Positions 27,808 to 36,110 of a stretch of 64,000 nucleotides of DNA are shown here, in pieces. Position numbers and translations under genes: made by a program. The DNA comes from an uncultured Methylococcaceae bacterium (GTDB taxonomy: Bacteria > Pseudomonadota > Gammaproteobacteria > Methylococcales > Methylococcaceae). Where the stretch lies: the NCBI GenBank assembly GCA_903859815.1, contig CAIOOA010000136.1, positions 51,415 to 115,414 on the forward strand, read 5' to 3'. Within the stretch, counting starts at the first letter, position 1. Every line of letters begins with the position of its first letter. The notes beneath the pieces were generated by a model. The model made no database searches. It had not been told where the DNA came from and was given only the letters and a program-made list of their open reading frames with translations.

Positions 27808-28940
27808 GTATCATCGCCAATAGCGAGGATAGTAGGCATCAGTTTAAAGCCGATTTTACAAACGCACACGCTGTAGCGGCGGAAATGGTCGCCTTTAGCA
27901 ATTCAAAGGGCGGCATTTTGCTTATCGGTGTTAACGATGATGGGAATATTACCGGGTTGGATAGTGGTGATATGGCTAGACTCAATCAATTGATTTCGAA
28001 TGCGGCAAGTCAATCTGTACGTCCTCCTATTAATCCCATTACGGAAAATATAGCTCTGCCTAGCGGTATGGTGATGGTTGTTACGATTGATCAGGGCATT
28101 AGTAAGCCGTACATGGACAATCAGGGCTTTATTTGGGTGAAAAGTGGCTCTGATAAAAGAAAAGTAACCGCAAGGGAAGAATTGCAGCGCATGTATCAAG
28201 AAGCTGCTTTAGTTCATGCCGATGAAATACCTGTTCAAGGTACGTCTGTCCGGGATGTCGATATGGAGTTCTTTGAGTCGTTTTTTGAGCAGTTCGTCGG
28301 CGAACCTCTAGTTGAACAAGAAAATTCATTGTCGCAACTCATGGAAAATATGAACCTAATGCGGGCTGGTCAACTGAATCTTACAGGTGCTCTGTTATTT
28401 GCCAAAAGACCACAGCTACGTTTGCCTGTATTTATTGCCAAAGCGGTGGCAATTGCCGGATTGGATATTACTGATAGCACTTACATCGATAGCCAAGATA
28501 TTAATGGCAAGCTGTCTGATGTTTTTCAAAAATCGCTAAGTTTTGTATTAGGCAATATTCATCATTACCAGAATGAGCAAGGTTTTAATTCGTTAGGTCA
28601 ACCTGAAATACCCAGAATTGTATTAGAGGAGTTAATAGCAAACGCACTGATCCATAGAGATTATTTTGTTTCAGCACCAGTAAGAATATTAGTATTTTTT
28701 GATCGTGTTGAAATTATTAGTCCTGGTCATTTGCCAAACAATTTAACTATCGAGAACATCAAGCTAGGCAACTCCAATATTAGGAATCCTATTCTTGCCT
28801 CTTTTGCACCACATGTTTTACCTTATCGTGGATTGGGTAGCGGTATTTTGCGCTCTATCAAAGCGTACCCAGATATTCATTTTATTGATGATATAAATGG
28901 AAATACCTTTAAAGCAATTATAATGCGCAAGTCACAATAA
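27786..28940 (+). CDS. AlbA_2 (Schlafen-type) and HATPase_c_4 protein
   Basis: A 384-residue protein. The N-terminal AlbA_2/Schlafen AlbA domain is seen in HQFKADF followed by MVAFSNSKGGILLIGVNDDGNITGL; this fold binds nucleic acid or, in Schlafen relatives, cleaves RNA. The C-terminal half has an ATP-binding HATPase_c_4 domain (PRIVLEELIANALIHRDYF, then VEIISPGHLPNNLTIEN and GLGSGILR). Such proteins are often annotated as transcriptional regulators or putative ATP-dependent helicases, without proof. Its start lies 22 bases inside the TrlF-type gene, so the pair is surely coexpressed. Combined with that gene, a two-component immunity-type system is a fair inference; regulation of the ATPase is an alternative. 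Confidence 0.8.
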   Translation: METQELLSIIANSEDSRHQFKADFTNAHAVAAEMVAFSNSKGGILLIGVNDDGNITGLDSGDMARLNQLISNAASQSVRPPINPITENIALPSGMVMVVTIDQGISKPYMDNQGFIWVKSGSDKRKVTAREELQRMYQEAALVHADEIPVQGTSVRDVDMEFFESFFEQFVGEPLVEQENSLSQLMENMNLMRAGQLNLTGALLFAKRPQLRLPVFIAKAVAIAGLDITDSTYIDSQDINGKLSDVFQKSLSFVLGNIHHYQNEQGFNSLGQPEIPRIVLEELIANALIHRDYFVSAPVRILVFFDRVEIISPGHLPNNLTIENIKLGNSNIRNPILASFAPHVLPYRGLGSGILRSIKAYPDIHFIDDINGNTFKAIIMRKSQ

Positions 28941-29030
28941 AATCGCCAAGGCCAAATTTCCCCGCCTTTACCGTGATCGTATTTTTGTGGATTTGGCATT
29001 GTGCCGTTCGAAACCAACATATTCACTGCC

Positions 29031-29654
29031 CTAACCTAGCGACTTCAACAGCCTCTTTGCTTCCTCCCGAAGCTTCCTGCGGTTCCACAAGAACCCCAAT
29101 TTGCTGCCGCCGCACTGCCGCCAAAGCCAAGCGGAGCGGATGCCCGCCAACAATAATGCCCTGATCTTGTTGGCAACAATCGGGTTTTCCAAGTGCCTAG
29201 GTTCTCCCATGACCATGATTCTTGGATTGATCTGGCTGATGCTGGTCTGGTAAAGGTCGGCGATGTTGGACAGCACATTTTCGTGAGTCAGGCCAAAATG
29301 CACCGCTTGAACGGTGGCTCTTTCCAGACCGGAGCGAATGGATTTCTGCATGGCTTCTTGCCTTTGGAATTTGCCTTCGAGATAAATCAAAGCCGCCGCG
29401 TAGCGCGCCAATTCGGTATTCACTGTCTCATGCGGACCCAATTGCCGGTCTAGCAGCAAAAACCCCCTTTTCAATTTATCCAAGCCGCCGTAAACCTCGG
29501 TCACATCGTCGGCGTTGATTTTCAACAGGCTGGCAATGCAGGTTTCCAAGTCGTCGGTGTCGGTTGTCCCCGATTTGGCGAGATTGCTCACCGCCTCAAC
29601 GGCTTGGGCTAACCCGGCTAGGGCTATGGTTTGGTTGGTCAGATTTTTTATCAT
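29031..29654 (-). CDS. hflD: HflD, high-frequency lysogenisation protein homologue
   Basis: A 207-residue all-helical protein; the ATG at 29654 gives the family N-terminus MIKNLTNQTIALAGLAQAVEAV, whereas an earlier in-frame ATG would run through the MazG-like gene. Further signature parts are VYGGLDKLKRGF, ELARYAAALIYLEGKF and VMGEPRHLENP, and near the C-terminus KIRALLLAGIRSAWLWRQ. HflD sits at the inner membrane and, in E. coli, binds phage lambda CII. In Gammaproteobacteria it usually lies between mnmA and purB; here it follows a MazG-like gene by 16 bases instead, so the synteny is rearranged. Confidence 0.92.
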   Translation of the reverse strand: MIKNLTNQTIALAGLAQAVEAVSNLAKSGTTDTDDLETCIASLLKINADDVTEVYGGLDKLKRGFLLLDRQLGPHETVNTELARYAAALIYLEGKFQRQEAMQKSIRSGLERATVQAVHFGLTHENVLSNIADLYQTSISQINPRIMVMGEPRHLENPIVANKIRALLLAGIRSAWLWRQCGGSKLGFLWNRRKLREEAKRLLKSLG

Positions 29655-29670
29655 GGTCAGCAATTTTTCC

Positions 29671-30027
29671 TCAGCTTTCCCTGCGATTGTATTTAACGGC
29701 GTTGCCTTTTGCCAAGGCAACCGGATATTTTTCTGCGTTTTTGCGGATTTTTTCTTCCACGGCACTCTCCAAGTCGATATCCAATTGATCGGCCAAGCGC
29801 AACAAATAGATCATCACATCGGCGATTTCTTCTTTGACCAGCGCATAGTCGGTTGGGTTCTCGACCAATTGGCGAGACTCTTCCTCTTTTAGCCATTGGA
29901 AGGGTTCCAGAAGCTCTGCTGCTTCCACCGCAAGCGCGATGGCGAGGTTCTTGGGGCTGTGGAATTGCTCCCATTCTCGCTCTTGGGCGAATTCCCGCAG
30001 CCTTTTTTGCACAGACTTGATATCCAT
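29671..30027 (-). CDS. MazG-like nucleotide pyrophosphohydrolase
   Basis: A 118-residue helical protein of the MazG-like (dCTP pyrophosphatase / RS21-C6) group: FHSPKNLAIALAVEAAELLE carries the first ExxE metal site and VKEEIADVMIYLLRLAD the second ExxD. It should hydrolyse non-canonical nucleoside triphosphates to the monophosphate and pyrophosphate, cleaning the dNTP pool. The second ATG (30027) is preferred because a GGAGT site lies six bases upstream; the ATG at 30039 has none. hflD follows on the same strand after 16 bases. Confidence 0.85.
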   Translation of the reverse strand: MDIKSVQKRLREFAQEREWEQFHSPKNLAIALAVEAAELLEPFQWLKEEESRQLVENPTDYALVKEEIADVMIYLLRLADQLDIDLESAVEEKIRKNAEKYPVALAKGNAVKYNRRES

Positions 30028-30192
30028 GAACGACTCCATATATCAAACGTGTATTTTTTTCTTCACCCGGAATAGGCGAGAATATGCAACTATGTGAATA
30101 AATGCAATGAGTGGCGGACTGCTTGCGCAATGCGACAACCCAAGCCCGGCCTTATTATCCCTAAAAATTGTTCGTGCGTGAGGGTTAAAAAC

Positions 30193-30507
30193 GTGGATAG
30201 TCTGATTAAAGACCTACAAAAAACCATAGAGGCATTGGAAACCCTGAGCGAAATGCCTGCAACGGCGGGAGAACAGATCGATGAGCTACTAGACCCATTG
30301 TTCCAGCAGAAAATCGATTTGGTCAGCATTTCCTTGAATGTGTCGTCCCAGCCTTTCATACAGGCTTCACAGGCCATGAAACAGGCTGCCAACAAGGCAG
30401 CCCGTGCAGTCAAGGACCCGACACAGGTGGAGGAAATGTACAAGGCGGTTTCCGATGCCATTTCCAAGCTGGCTAAACTGCTAGACAGCGTAACTCACAT
30501 TAATTAA
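30193..30507 (+). CDS. Hypothetical helical protein, about 104 aa
   Basis: An unrecognised, fully helical protein rich in Ala, Lys and Gln, with heptad-like patterns (VDSLIKDLQKTIEALETL, QASQAMKQAANKAARAV, MYKAVSDAISKLAKLL) and no membrane segment. The start is uncertain: a GTG at 30193 has an AGGG eight bases upstream; a longer frame opens at an ATG at 30094 but without a ribosome-binding site and with a residue composition unlike the rest. It lies divergent from the MazG-like gene and 59 bases before ychJ. No function is proposed. Confidence 0.6.
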   Translation: MDSLIKDLQKTIEALETLSEMPATAGEQIDELLDPLFQQKIDLVSISLNVSSQPFIQASQAMKQAANKAARAVKDPTQVEEMYKAVSDAISKLAKLLDSVTHIN

Positions 30508-30566
30508 GGAGGCTAGGTGCAAAGACTGTTGAGATTGGAATTGGGTGCAAAGCATGGGGCTTACGC

Positions 30567-31034
30567 ATGACGGTAAGCCCTTGCCTGTGCGGTTCGATGA
30601 AGCTCATGGATGAATGCTGCTTACCGTTTTTGTCCGGCATCATCCAGCCTGAAACCGCATTGAACTTGATGCGCTCGCGGTATACTGCCTATTGCCTACG
30701 GGATGGGCAATATTTGCAGAGGACGTGGCATGTTAGCACCCGGCCCGCCAAGCTGGATTTCCAAGGCGACGACACGGAATGGGTGAGGCTGGACATCGTG
30801 GGTCAGGAGCTGGGCGAGAATAGCGATACCCTAGGCAGGGTGGAATTTGTCGCACTTTATCGACAGGGAGGGCAGCTTAAACGATTGCACGAGAGCAGTC
30901 GATTCGTCAAGGAAGAGGGTGAGTGGTTTTATGTCGATGGTGACATCAAGCCCGACGTTAAGCCGGGACGGAACGACCCGTGCTTTTGTGGGAGTGGAAA
31001 GAAATATAAAAAATGTTGTGCAGTTCAAATATAA
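30567..31034 (+). CDS. ychJ: YchJ family protein with two SEC-C motifs
   Basis: A 155-residue protein with a SEC-C zinc motif at each end: PCLCGSMKLMDECC at the N-terminus and PCFCGSGKKYKKCC at the C-terminus. The central domain is of NTF2-like fold (AYCLRDGQYLQRTWHVSTRP, VEFVALYRQGG, RFVKEEGEWFYVDGD). This is the full domain order of YchJ/UPF0225, widespread in Proteobacteria and of unknown biochemical role; the SEC-C motif is shared with SecA and several RNA- or protein-binding proteins. No operon partner is evident. Confidence 0.92.
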   Translation: MTVSPCLCGSMKLMDECCLPFLSGIIQPETALNLMRSRYTAYCLRDGQYLQRTWHVSTRPAKLDFQGDDTEWVRLDIVGQELGENSDTLGRVEFVALYRQGGQLKRLHESSRFVKEEGEWFYVDGDIKPDVKPGRNDPCFCGSGKKYKKCCAVQI

Positions 31035-31132
31035 CTGCATTTCAATAGGTAGATTGATAAAATGGTATTGGGCTTGAATGCGAACAACAGGAAACGGCAA
31101 TTGGATAAACTTTCTTCAATCGTAGGTTGAAC

Positions 31133-33742
31133 ATGACACTAAATCGAATACCGACTACAGCTATCTGTTATTTTTCTGGTTGGGTTGTTTCTGCAATGCT
31201 CGCTATACTGTCAAGTGGCTCATTTGCAGCGGAGGGATTGGGGGTAACTCGCTCGCCTATCAAACATCTTATTATCATCGTAGGTGAAAACCGAGGTTTT
31301 GACCATGTCTTTGCGACTTACAAACCTCCGAGTGGGCAATCAGTTTGGAATCTGCTGTCCAAAGGGATAGTGAATGAGGATGGGTCACCGGGTCCGCATT
31401 TTGACATTTCAAAGCAACTGATTGCTACCAGCTCTGCGAAAAATGGTTTTGAGTTGAGTCCGGCTATCAGCGGGACATTTGATTACCTGCCTCAACCTAG
31501 CACTACACCGATTGGCTTTCCTTTAGGAATGTGCTGGATATCACAACTTCAGGGCTCAACCGCATTTTGTAGGAATTCTGGACTAGATCCTTCTCAAGAA
31601 TGGTTGTTGAGTTCACTAGGGACACTTCAATCATTTTATTCCCCTGACTATTCTTTTCTTCCTGCACCTGATTGTCGCTATCCCAAGAACCTTCCCAATG
31701 GCAGTTATTCCATGCTGGGTTCCTCTGAAATTGATGGTGACTGTAAAAAAAGTAATCCGAATATTAATTCTATTATTAATCAATTATTTAAGGTGAATCT
31801 TCCATTTCCATTTCCATTTCCATTAGTTAGTTATACCAGCAATACGGGGGACCCCGTCCATCGATTTTATCAAATGTGGCAACAATCAGACTGTTCAATA
31901 AAATATATTAGTGCTGACAATCCAAGTGGGTGCAAAAACGACCTGTATACATGGGTGGGCGTGACCGTGGGTTGGGGTTCTTGGAGACCAATACTTGATA
32001 ATTACCAAGAAACCTTCCAAGGTGGTATCTCCATGGGATTTTATAATATGGCGAAGAACGAATGGCCATATTTCCGGTTCTTGGCACAAAACTACGCGAT
32101 TAGTGACAATTACCATCAACCTATCATGGGTGGAACGGGGCCAAACTCCCAGTTTATGGCAACCGGGGATGTTTATTATTTCACTGAGAAAAATTCCCCT
32201 AGCGTTCCTGCCAAGCCAATAGACGAATTGATTGAGAACCCAAACCCTACCGAATTTCTAGGTGGCATTGTTGATTTTTATCAGAACGATTATTGGAATA
32301 TCTACGACCCAGATCCGAAGGTTGCTGATTTCGGTAATACTGGGGTTACGTTTACCAATTGCTGGGATCTCAGCCAACCCGGTGTCGGTGCCATTATGAC
32401 TTATCTTCGCGATTTGGAGAATGCTAACACGAACTTTACCATGTTCAACAAGGGCAATTGTAAACCCAACACCTATTACCAAGTTAACAATAGCTATCCA
32501 TACTACAATACCAAAGGCGGAGAGATTTCCGATACCCAAAGAAAGGAGTTCCCATCAGGGAAGAAATACACCGTTGGACCTCAAACCATTCCCAATATAG
32601 GGGATGTGTTATCGCAACGCGGGATTAGCTGGCGGTATTACGGGCAGAGTTTCGATCTGGCTGCCGGAGACCCGCCATTAAACAAACTTTACTGCGCCAT
32701 CTGCAATCCATTCCAGTTTGCCACCTCAATCATGACCACAGACTTGAAAAACAATCTAGTCGATTTTTCCCGATTTAACAATGATATATCCAATGGAAAC
32801 CTACCCGCCGTCAGTTTTGTCAAACCTGACTTACTGGTAGACGGTCACCCTGGCAGTTCGACACCCCCTTTATTCGAGGCATTTGTGAGCAATATCGTCA
32901 ATGCCGTCAAAACCAATGCAACACTATGGAGTGAAACGGCTATTCTTATCACTTTTGATGAAGCAGGAGGATATTATGATTCAGGTTATATTCAACCCAT
33001 AGATTTTTTCGGGGACGGTCCACGCACACCATTAATCGTGGTGTCGCCTTATGCGAAGGGTGATTATGTGGATCATACCTATAACGATCATGCTTCTATA
33101 CTTAAGTTTGTCGAGTGGAATTGGAGCCTTGGCCCATTGAGCAACCGTAGCCGAGACAATCTACCGAACCCGGTCACCAGCCCAACGGCCCCTTATTTCC
33201 CGATTAATAGCCCTGCTATTGGCGATTTACGGACACTATTTAATTTTACGAACAACCCAGCCGAATGCCTGTTGAATTGGGCGGAAAGGAAATATCCAAA
33301 TGAGTTTGTCCCGGCTGGTTCCACGACATTTTTTTCGTCATCCAATACCTATCGTTACTACGCAACCAGTAAAGCCTCCTTGACGATTTCATTGGTCGAT
33401 AATCATGTTTATTACCGCAACGCAGATGGGGTTCTACAGGATGAAGGACCTCTAGCGAATTGGCTATCAAAGGCAGGATGCGGAACGCCTGTCGTTCCCC
33501 CTATGGAATGTTTGTTCAACTGGGCAGAACAAAACTATCCTAACAATTTCAGTCCAGCAGGGGCATCCACTAACACTTGGAACCAGTACACTTATCGCTA
33601 TTATGCAGGAACCAATACTTACTTAGGGGCATCGTCACTTGACAATCATGTGTATTACATGGGGCCAGATGGAGAAATGCAGGATGAGGGAGATATGTAC
33701 AAATGGATAGCTCTGGCAGGTTGCCAGTCACCATTACGCTAA
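31133..33742 (+). CDS. Secreted phosphoesterase (phospholipase C / acid phosphatase family) with two C-terminal repeats
   Basis: An 869-residue exported protein; the ATG at 31133 has AGG six bases upstream and begins a signal peptide ending SSGSFAAEG. The phosphoesterase domain (PF04185 type) is marked by HLIIIVGENRGFDHVFATY, AISDNYHQPIMGGTGPNS and TFDEAGGYYDSG ... PRTPLIVVSPYAKGDYVDHTYNDHASILKFVEW, giving the usual Glu/Asn/Asp/His metal residues. The last 155 residues are two copies of an about 75-residue module (CLLNWAERKYPNEFVPAG and CLFNWAEQNYPNNFSPAG, each with YRYYA, DNHVYY, QDEG and a final AGC), joined by a Pro-rich linker. Likely substrates are phospholipids or phosphomonoesters outside the cell. 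The repeats may bind the surface or glycans; that is inference. Confidence 0.85.
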   Translation: MTLNRIPTTAICYFSGWVVSAMLAILSSGSFAAEGLGVTRSPIKHLIIIVGENRGFDHVFATYKPPSGQSVWNLLSKGIVNEDGSPGPHFDISKQLIATSSAKNGFELSPAISGTFDYLPQPSTTPIGFPLGMCWISQLQGSTAFCRNSGLDPSQEWLLSSLGTLQSFYSPDYSFLPAPDCRYPKNLPNGSYSMLGSSEIDGDCKKSNPNINSIINQLFKVNLPFPFPFPLVSYTSNTGDPVHRFYQMWQQSDCSIKYISADNPSGCKNDLYTWVGVTVGWGSWRPILDNYQETFQGGISMGFYNMAKNEWPYFRFLAQNYAISDNYHQPIMGGTGPNSQFMATGDVYYFTEKNSPSVPAKPIDELIENPNPTEFLGGIVDFYQNDYWNIYDPDPKVADFGNTGVTFTNCWDLSQPGVGAIMTYLRDLENANTNFTMFNKGNCKPNTYYQVNNSYPYYNTKGGEISDTQRKEFPSGKKYTVGPQTIPNIGDVLSQRGISWRYYGQSFDLAAGDPPLNKLYCAICNPFQFATSIMTTDLKNNLVDFSRFNNDISNGNLPAVSFVKPDLLVDGHPGSSTPPLFEAFVSNIVNAVKTNATLWSETAILITFDEAGGYYDSGYIQPIDFFGDGPRTPLIVVSPYAKGDYVDHTYNDHASILKFVEWNWSLGPLSNRSRDNLPNPVTSPTAPYFPINSPAIGDLRTLFNFTNNPAECLLNWAERKYPNEFVPAGSTTFFSSSNTYRYYATSKASLTISLVDNHVYYRNADGVLQDEGPLANWLSKAGCGTPVVPPMECLFNWAEQNYPNNFSPAGASTNTWNQYTYRYYAGTNTYLGASSLDNHVYYMGPDGEMQDEGDMYKWIALAGCQSPLR

Positions 33743-33838
33743 ATCCTCCAAAATCTTTCCATCATCCTTGCAATATATTATGAAAAGCGTTGGCGATACA
33801 CCTGATAGGTTTCGAATAATCGTGAGTTAGGTAGAACT

Positions 33839-34834
33839 ATGAACCATTCAAAATACGAACGTTGCCCACCCATGGACACGGACGTTTACCAACAACTAAG
33901 CGCAAGGGTTGGGCGTTGTCATATCGATCTCCGGCTGGGGATAGAGCATGATCGGGAAACTTGGGTTTTTGGTCAAGGCCGTAGTTTTTTTCATATCGAA
34001 AATTGGTATTCAGTGCATGGGTTCATACGGAATACTCTGCGGCTATGCTTGCTTCATGCCAAGGGGCAAAACAATGCCCGAAGTATTCAGGTTCGGCACA
34101 ATGAGTTCTTCTTTGAAAACTTGCCCAAGGAGTTTGATGGGTTCAAGCTACTGCATCTGAGCGACTTGCATTTAGACAGCGGCTTAGGCATACCCGAAGC
34201 TCATATAGAGGCTTTGCAGCAGGTGGGAGGTTATGATTTGTGTGTGATGACGGGCGATTACCGCAACAAAACGTTTGGACCCTATCAGCGCGCCTTGGAT
34301 GCCATGAAGCGGGTTCTCGCACCAATAACCACGCCTGTTTACGGAGTATTGGGCAATCACGATACCATAAGGATGGCATCGGGTTTGGAGGATCTGGGTG
34401 TTAAAGTGCTGCTAAACGAAGCAGTGCCCATCGAAAAAGGGGGTTCCACCCTTTGGCTGGCCGGGATTGATGATGCCCATTATTTCCGAGCCGATAATAT
34501 TGAAAAGGCGACCGATCCAATCCCTCAGGATGTCGTATCAATTTTACTTTCCCATTCGCCGGAAATGTACCGGCAAGCCGCTTATGCGCGATTTGATGCG
34601 ATGTTGTGCGGACACACTCACGGCGGACAAATTTGCTTGCCTGGAGGCATCCCTGTCATGCTAAATGCCAATGCGCCCCGGGCCTTGTGCAACGGCCCTT
34701 GGCGTTACCATGCCATGCAGGGATATACTTCAGTGGGTTCCGGGTCGTGCATCGTCGATGTGCGCCTGAATTGCCCACCGGAAATCACCGTACATACCTT
34801 ACGTAGGGGCAGTCCAGTCAAAGTGGCCCGATAA
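33839..34834 (+). CDS. Metallophosphoesterase (YaeI/LpxG-like calcineurin fold)
   Basis: A 331-residue protein of the calcineurin-like phosphoesterase family: LLHLSDLHLD, VMTGDYRNK, VLGNHD, LLSHSPEM and MLCGHTHGGQI give the five metal-binding blocks in order. The 120-residue N-terminal part is not typical and lacks a clear transmembrane helix, in contrast to YaeI, though VHGFIRNTLRLCLLHA might be membrane-associated. YaeI/LpxG enzymes act on phospholipids or UDP-2,3-diacylglucosamine; the specific substrate here is unknown. In GDYRNK, Tyr-Arg replaces the more frequent Phe/Val pattern. It converges on the CarS-like gene, with a palindromic repeat between them. Confidence 0.8.
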   Translation: MNHSKYERCPPMDTDVYQQLSARVGRCHIDLRLGIEHDRETWVFGQGRSFFHIENWYSVHGFIRNTLRLCLLHAKGQNNARSIQVRHNEFFFENLPKEFDGFKLLHLSDLHLDSGLGIPEAHIEALQQVGGYDLCVMTGDYRNKTFGPYQRALDAMKRVLAPITTPVYGVLGNHDTIRMASGLEDLGVKVLLNEAVPIEKGGSTLWLAGIDDAHYFRADNIEKATDPIPQDVVSILLSHSPEMYRQAAYARFDAMLCGHTHGGQICLPGGIPVMLNANAPRALCNGPWRYHAMQGYTSVGSGSCIVDVRLNCPPEITVHTLRRGSPVKVAR

Positions 34835-34839
34835 CTGAC

Positions 34840-34904
34840 GCTTGCTTTTCTGGTGTTTGCAAGCGGTTGTAAATCCTGCAAGGATAGCCTTGCACTCCGT
34901 TTGT
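34840..34904. repeat. Palindromic repeat between convergent genes
   Basis: Two small hairpins, GCTTGC/GCAAGC and TGCAAGG-ATAG-CCTTGCA. The second with its flank (CCTTGCACTCCGTTTGT) matches the right arm of the inverted repeat at 56995-57064. It may terminate transcription from both sides. Confidence 0.6.
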
Positions 34905-34912
34905 CATATTGG

Positions 34913-35392
34913 CTAATAAGGCTGCTTGCGAATGTGGAGCCAGAATAGGATGCGGGAGATGCCCAGTTCCAACACCAGAAACGCACAGCTTAGCCAAAAC
35001 ACCATGGAATAGCTAAAGCCCAATTGCGATTTTAACCATAACAATGGCAGCAGCGCCTCAGGAATTTGATCCAAGCCTAAAGCCATGCCGCTGGAAGCGA
35101 TGCCAAGCCTGCGTTTGATAAAGCTGGATGTAAGATCGCCCAGCATCGCCAACAGTCCGGCCACCCATCCCAAATAGGCTCCCAAACCTAGACCATAGGT
35201 CGTGGCGGCACTGAACAGCACTGCACCCGCAATTCCTCGCCAAGTTTTTGACGGACCCAAAATGGGATGCCCGTCATACCAGACCAAACCAAAATCGACA
35301 GGCCAATCGAAACGTCCACCCAGCAAACGGCATAGGATAATGGGTGCGCCATTGGCCATAAATAGAAGCAATAAAATCTGATAGGCAAACAT
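34913..35392 (-). CDS. CarS-like (CDP-archaeol synthase family) membrane protein
   Basis: A 159-residue protein with four to five hydrophobic segments. The motif DGHPILGPSKTWRGIAGA, followed by GDLTSSFIKRRLGI, matches the CarS/CDP-archaeol synthase family (PF01864), relatives of phosphatidate cytidylyltransferase CdsA. The GDLTSSFIKRR segment resembles the GD-x3-S-x3-KR signature of CDP-lipid formation. In bacteria the substrate is unproven. The ATG at 35392 is chosen for its GGAG site seven bases upstream; a longer frame begins at 35425. It lies divergent from the H-NOX gene and convergent with the metallophosphoesterase. Confidence 0.75.
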   Translation of the reverse strand: MFAYQILLLLFMANGAPIILCRLLGGRFDWPVDFGLVWYDGHPILGPSKTWRGIAGAVLFSAATTYGLGLGAYLGWVAGLLAMLGDLTSSFIKRRLGIASSGMALGLDQIPEALLPLLWLKSQLGFSYSMVFWLSCAFLVLELGISRILFWLHIRKQPY

Positions 35393-35552
35393 GGATAAGC
35401 TCCTCTGACTGTGCCTAATTTGCAAACCGATGGAATGAATAATTTAGGTGGCAAGGCATGTTGAATTATAATAATTCATTCATGTAATTTTTTCATAATT
35501 TGGGTCTGCAAAGTCTATCTTTGAATTATCGTGTATTTTCCCGGAGACGCAC

Positions 35553-36095
35553 ATGTACGGCATGGTCAACAAAGCAGTTGAGGAGATGGTAATAAGCCAA
35601 TTTGGCGATGAGGTTTGGGAGAAAATAAAAGCCAGGGCTTTCGTTGAAGAGGAAGTGTTCATCAGCAACGAAACCTATCCTGATGACATTACCTACCGTC
35701 TGGTCGAAGCGGCCTCGGAAGAACTCCGTCTCAGTGCAGACGCGGTATTGGAGGCTTTGGGAGTACACTGGATTCTACACACGGCCCGTGAAGGTTATGG
35801 CGATTTGCTTGCCGCGTCGGGAAAGTCGCTCCCCGATTTTCTGATTTCTTTGCCCAGCTTTCATACTCGTTTGACTTTAATGTACCCCAAATTAACCCCA
35901 CCCGTTTTCAATGTGACAGAATTGAAGGACAACTCGCTGCTCTTGCATTATTCTTCCAATCGGCCTGGTCTCAGTGCGTTTTTGATAGGTATCCTCAAAG
36001 GTTTAGGGGAAATGTTCGATTCCAAAGTTTCCATCTCCATTGTCAAATCCCGTGAAAAAGGTGACGATCACGAGTTATTCCAGATAAGTTGGTAA
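35553..36095 (+). CDS. hnoX: H-NOX haem-based nitric oxide sensor
   Basis: A 180-residue protein of usual H-NOX length. The proximal haem ligand is His104 in SFHTRLTLMYPKLTPP, and the propionate-binding YxSxR motif is Y133-S135-R137 (HYSSNR). The N-terminus MYGMVNKAVEEMV is the family consensus. H-NOX proteins bind NO (or O2 in some) and control a partner protein allosterically. The partner is the hybrid kinase encoded 15 bases downstream, so an H-NOX/HnoK-type pathway is strongly implied. The distal pocket cannot be judged reliably from sequence alone. Confidence 0.93.
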   Translation: MYGMVNKAVEEMVISQFGDEVWEKIKARAFVEEEVFISNETYPDDITYRLVEAASEELRLSADAVLEALGVHWILHTAREGYGDLLAASGKSLPDFLISLPSFHTRLTLMYPKLTPPVFNVTELKDNSLLLHYSSNRPGLSAFLIGILKGLGEMFDSKVSISIVKSREKGDDHELFQISW

Positions 36096-36110
36096 ACTCA
36101 CGATCATCCA

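Noticed and set aside
30094..30192. Longer N-terminus of the helical hypothetical protein
   Set aside because: No ribosome-binding site at the ATG at 30094 and a Cys/Pro-rich composition unlike the rest; a GTG at 30193 has a better site.
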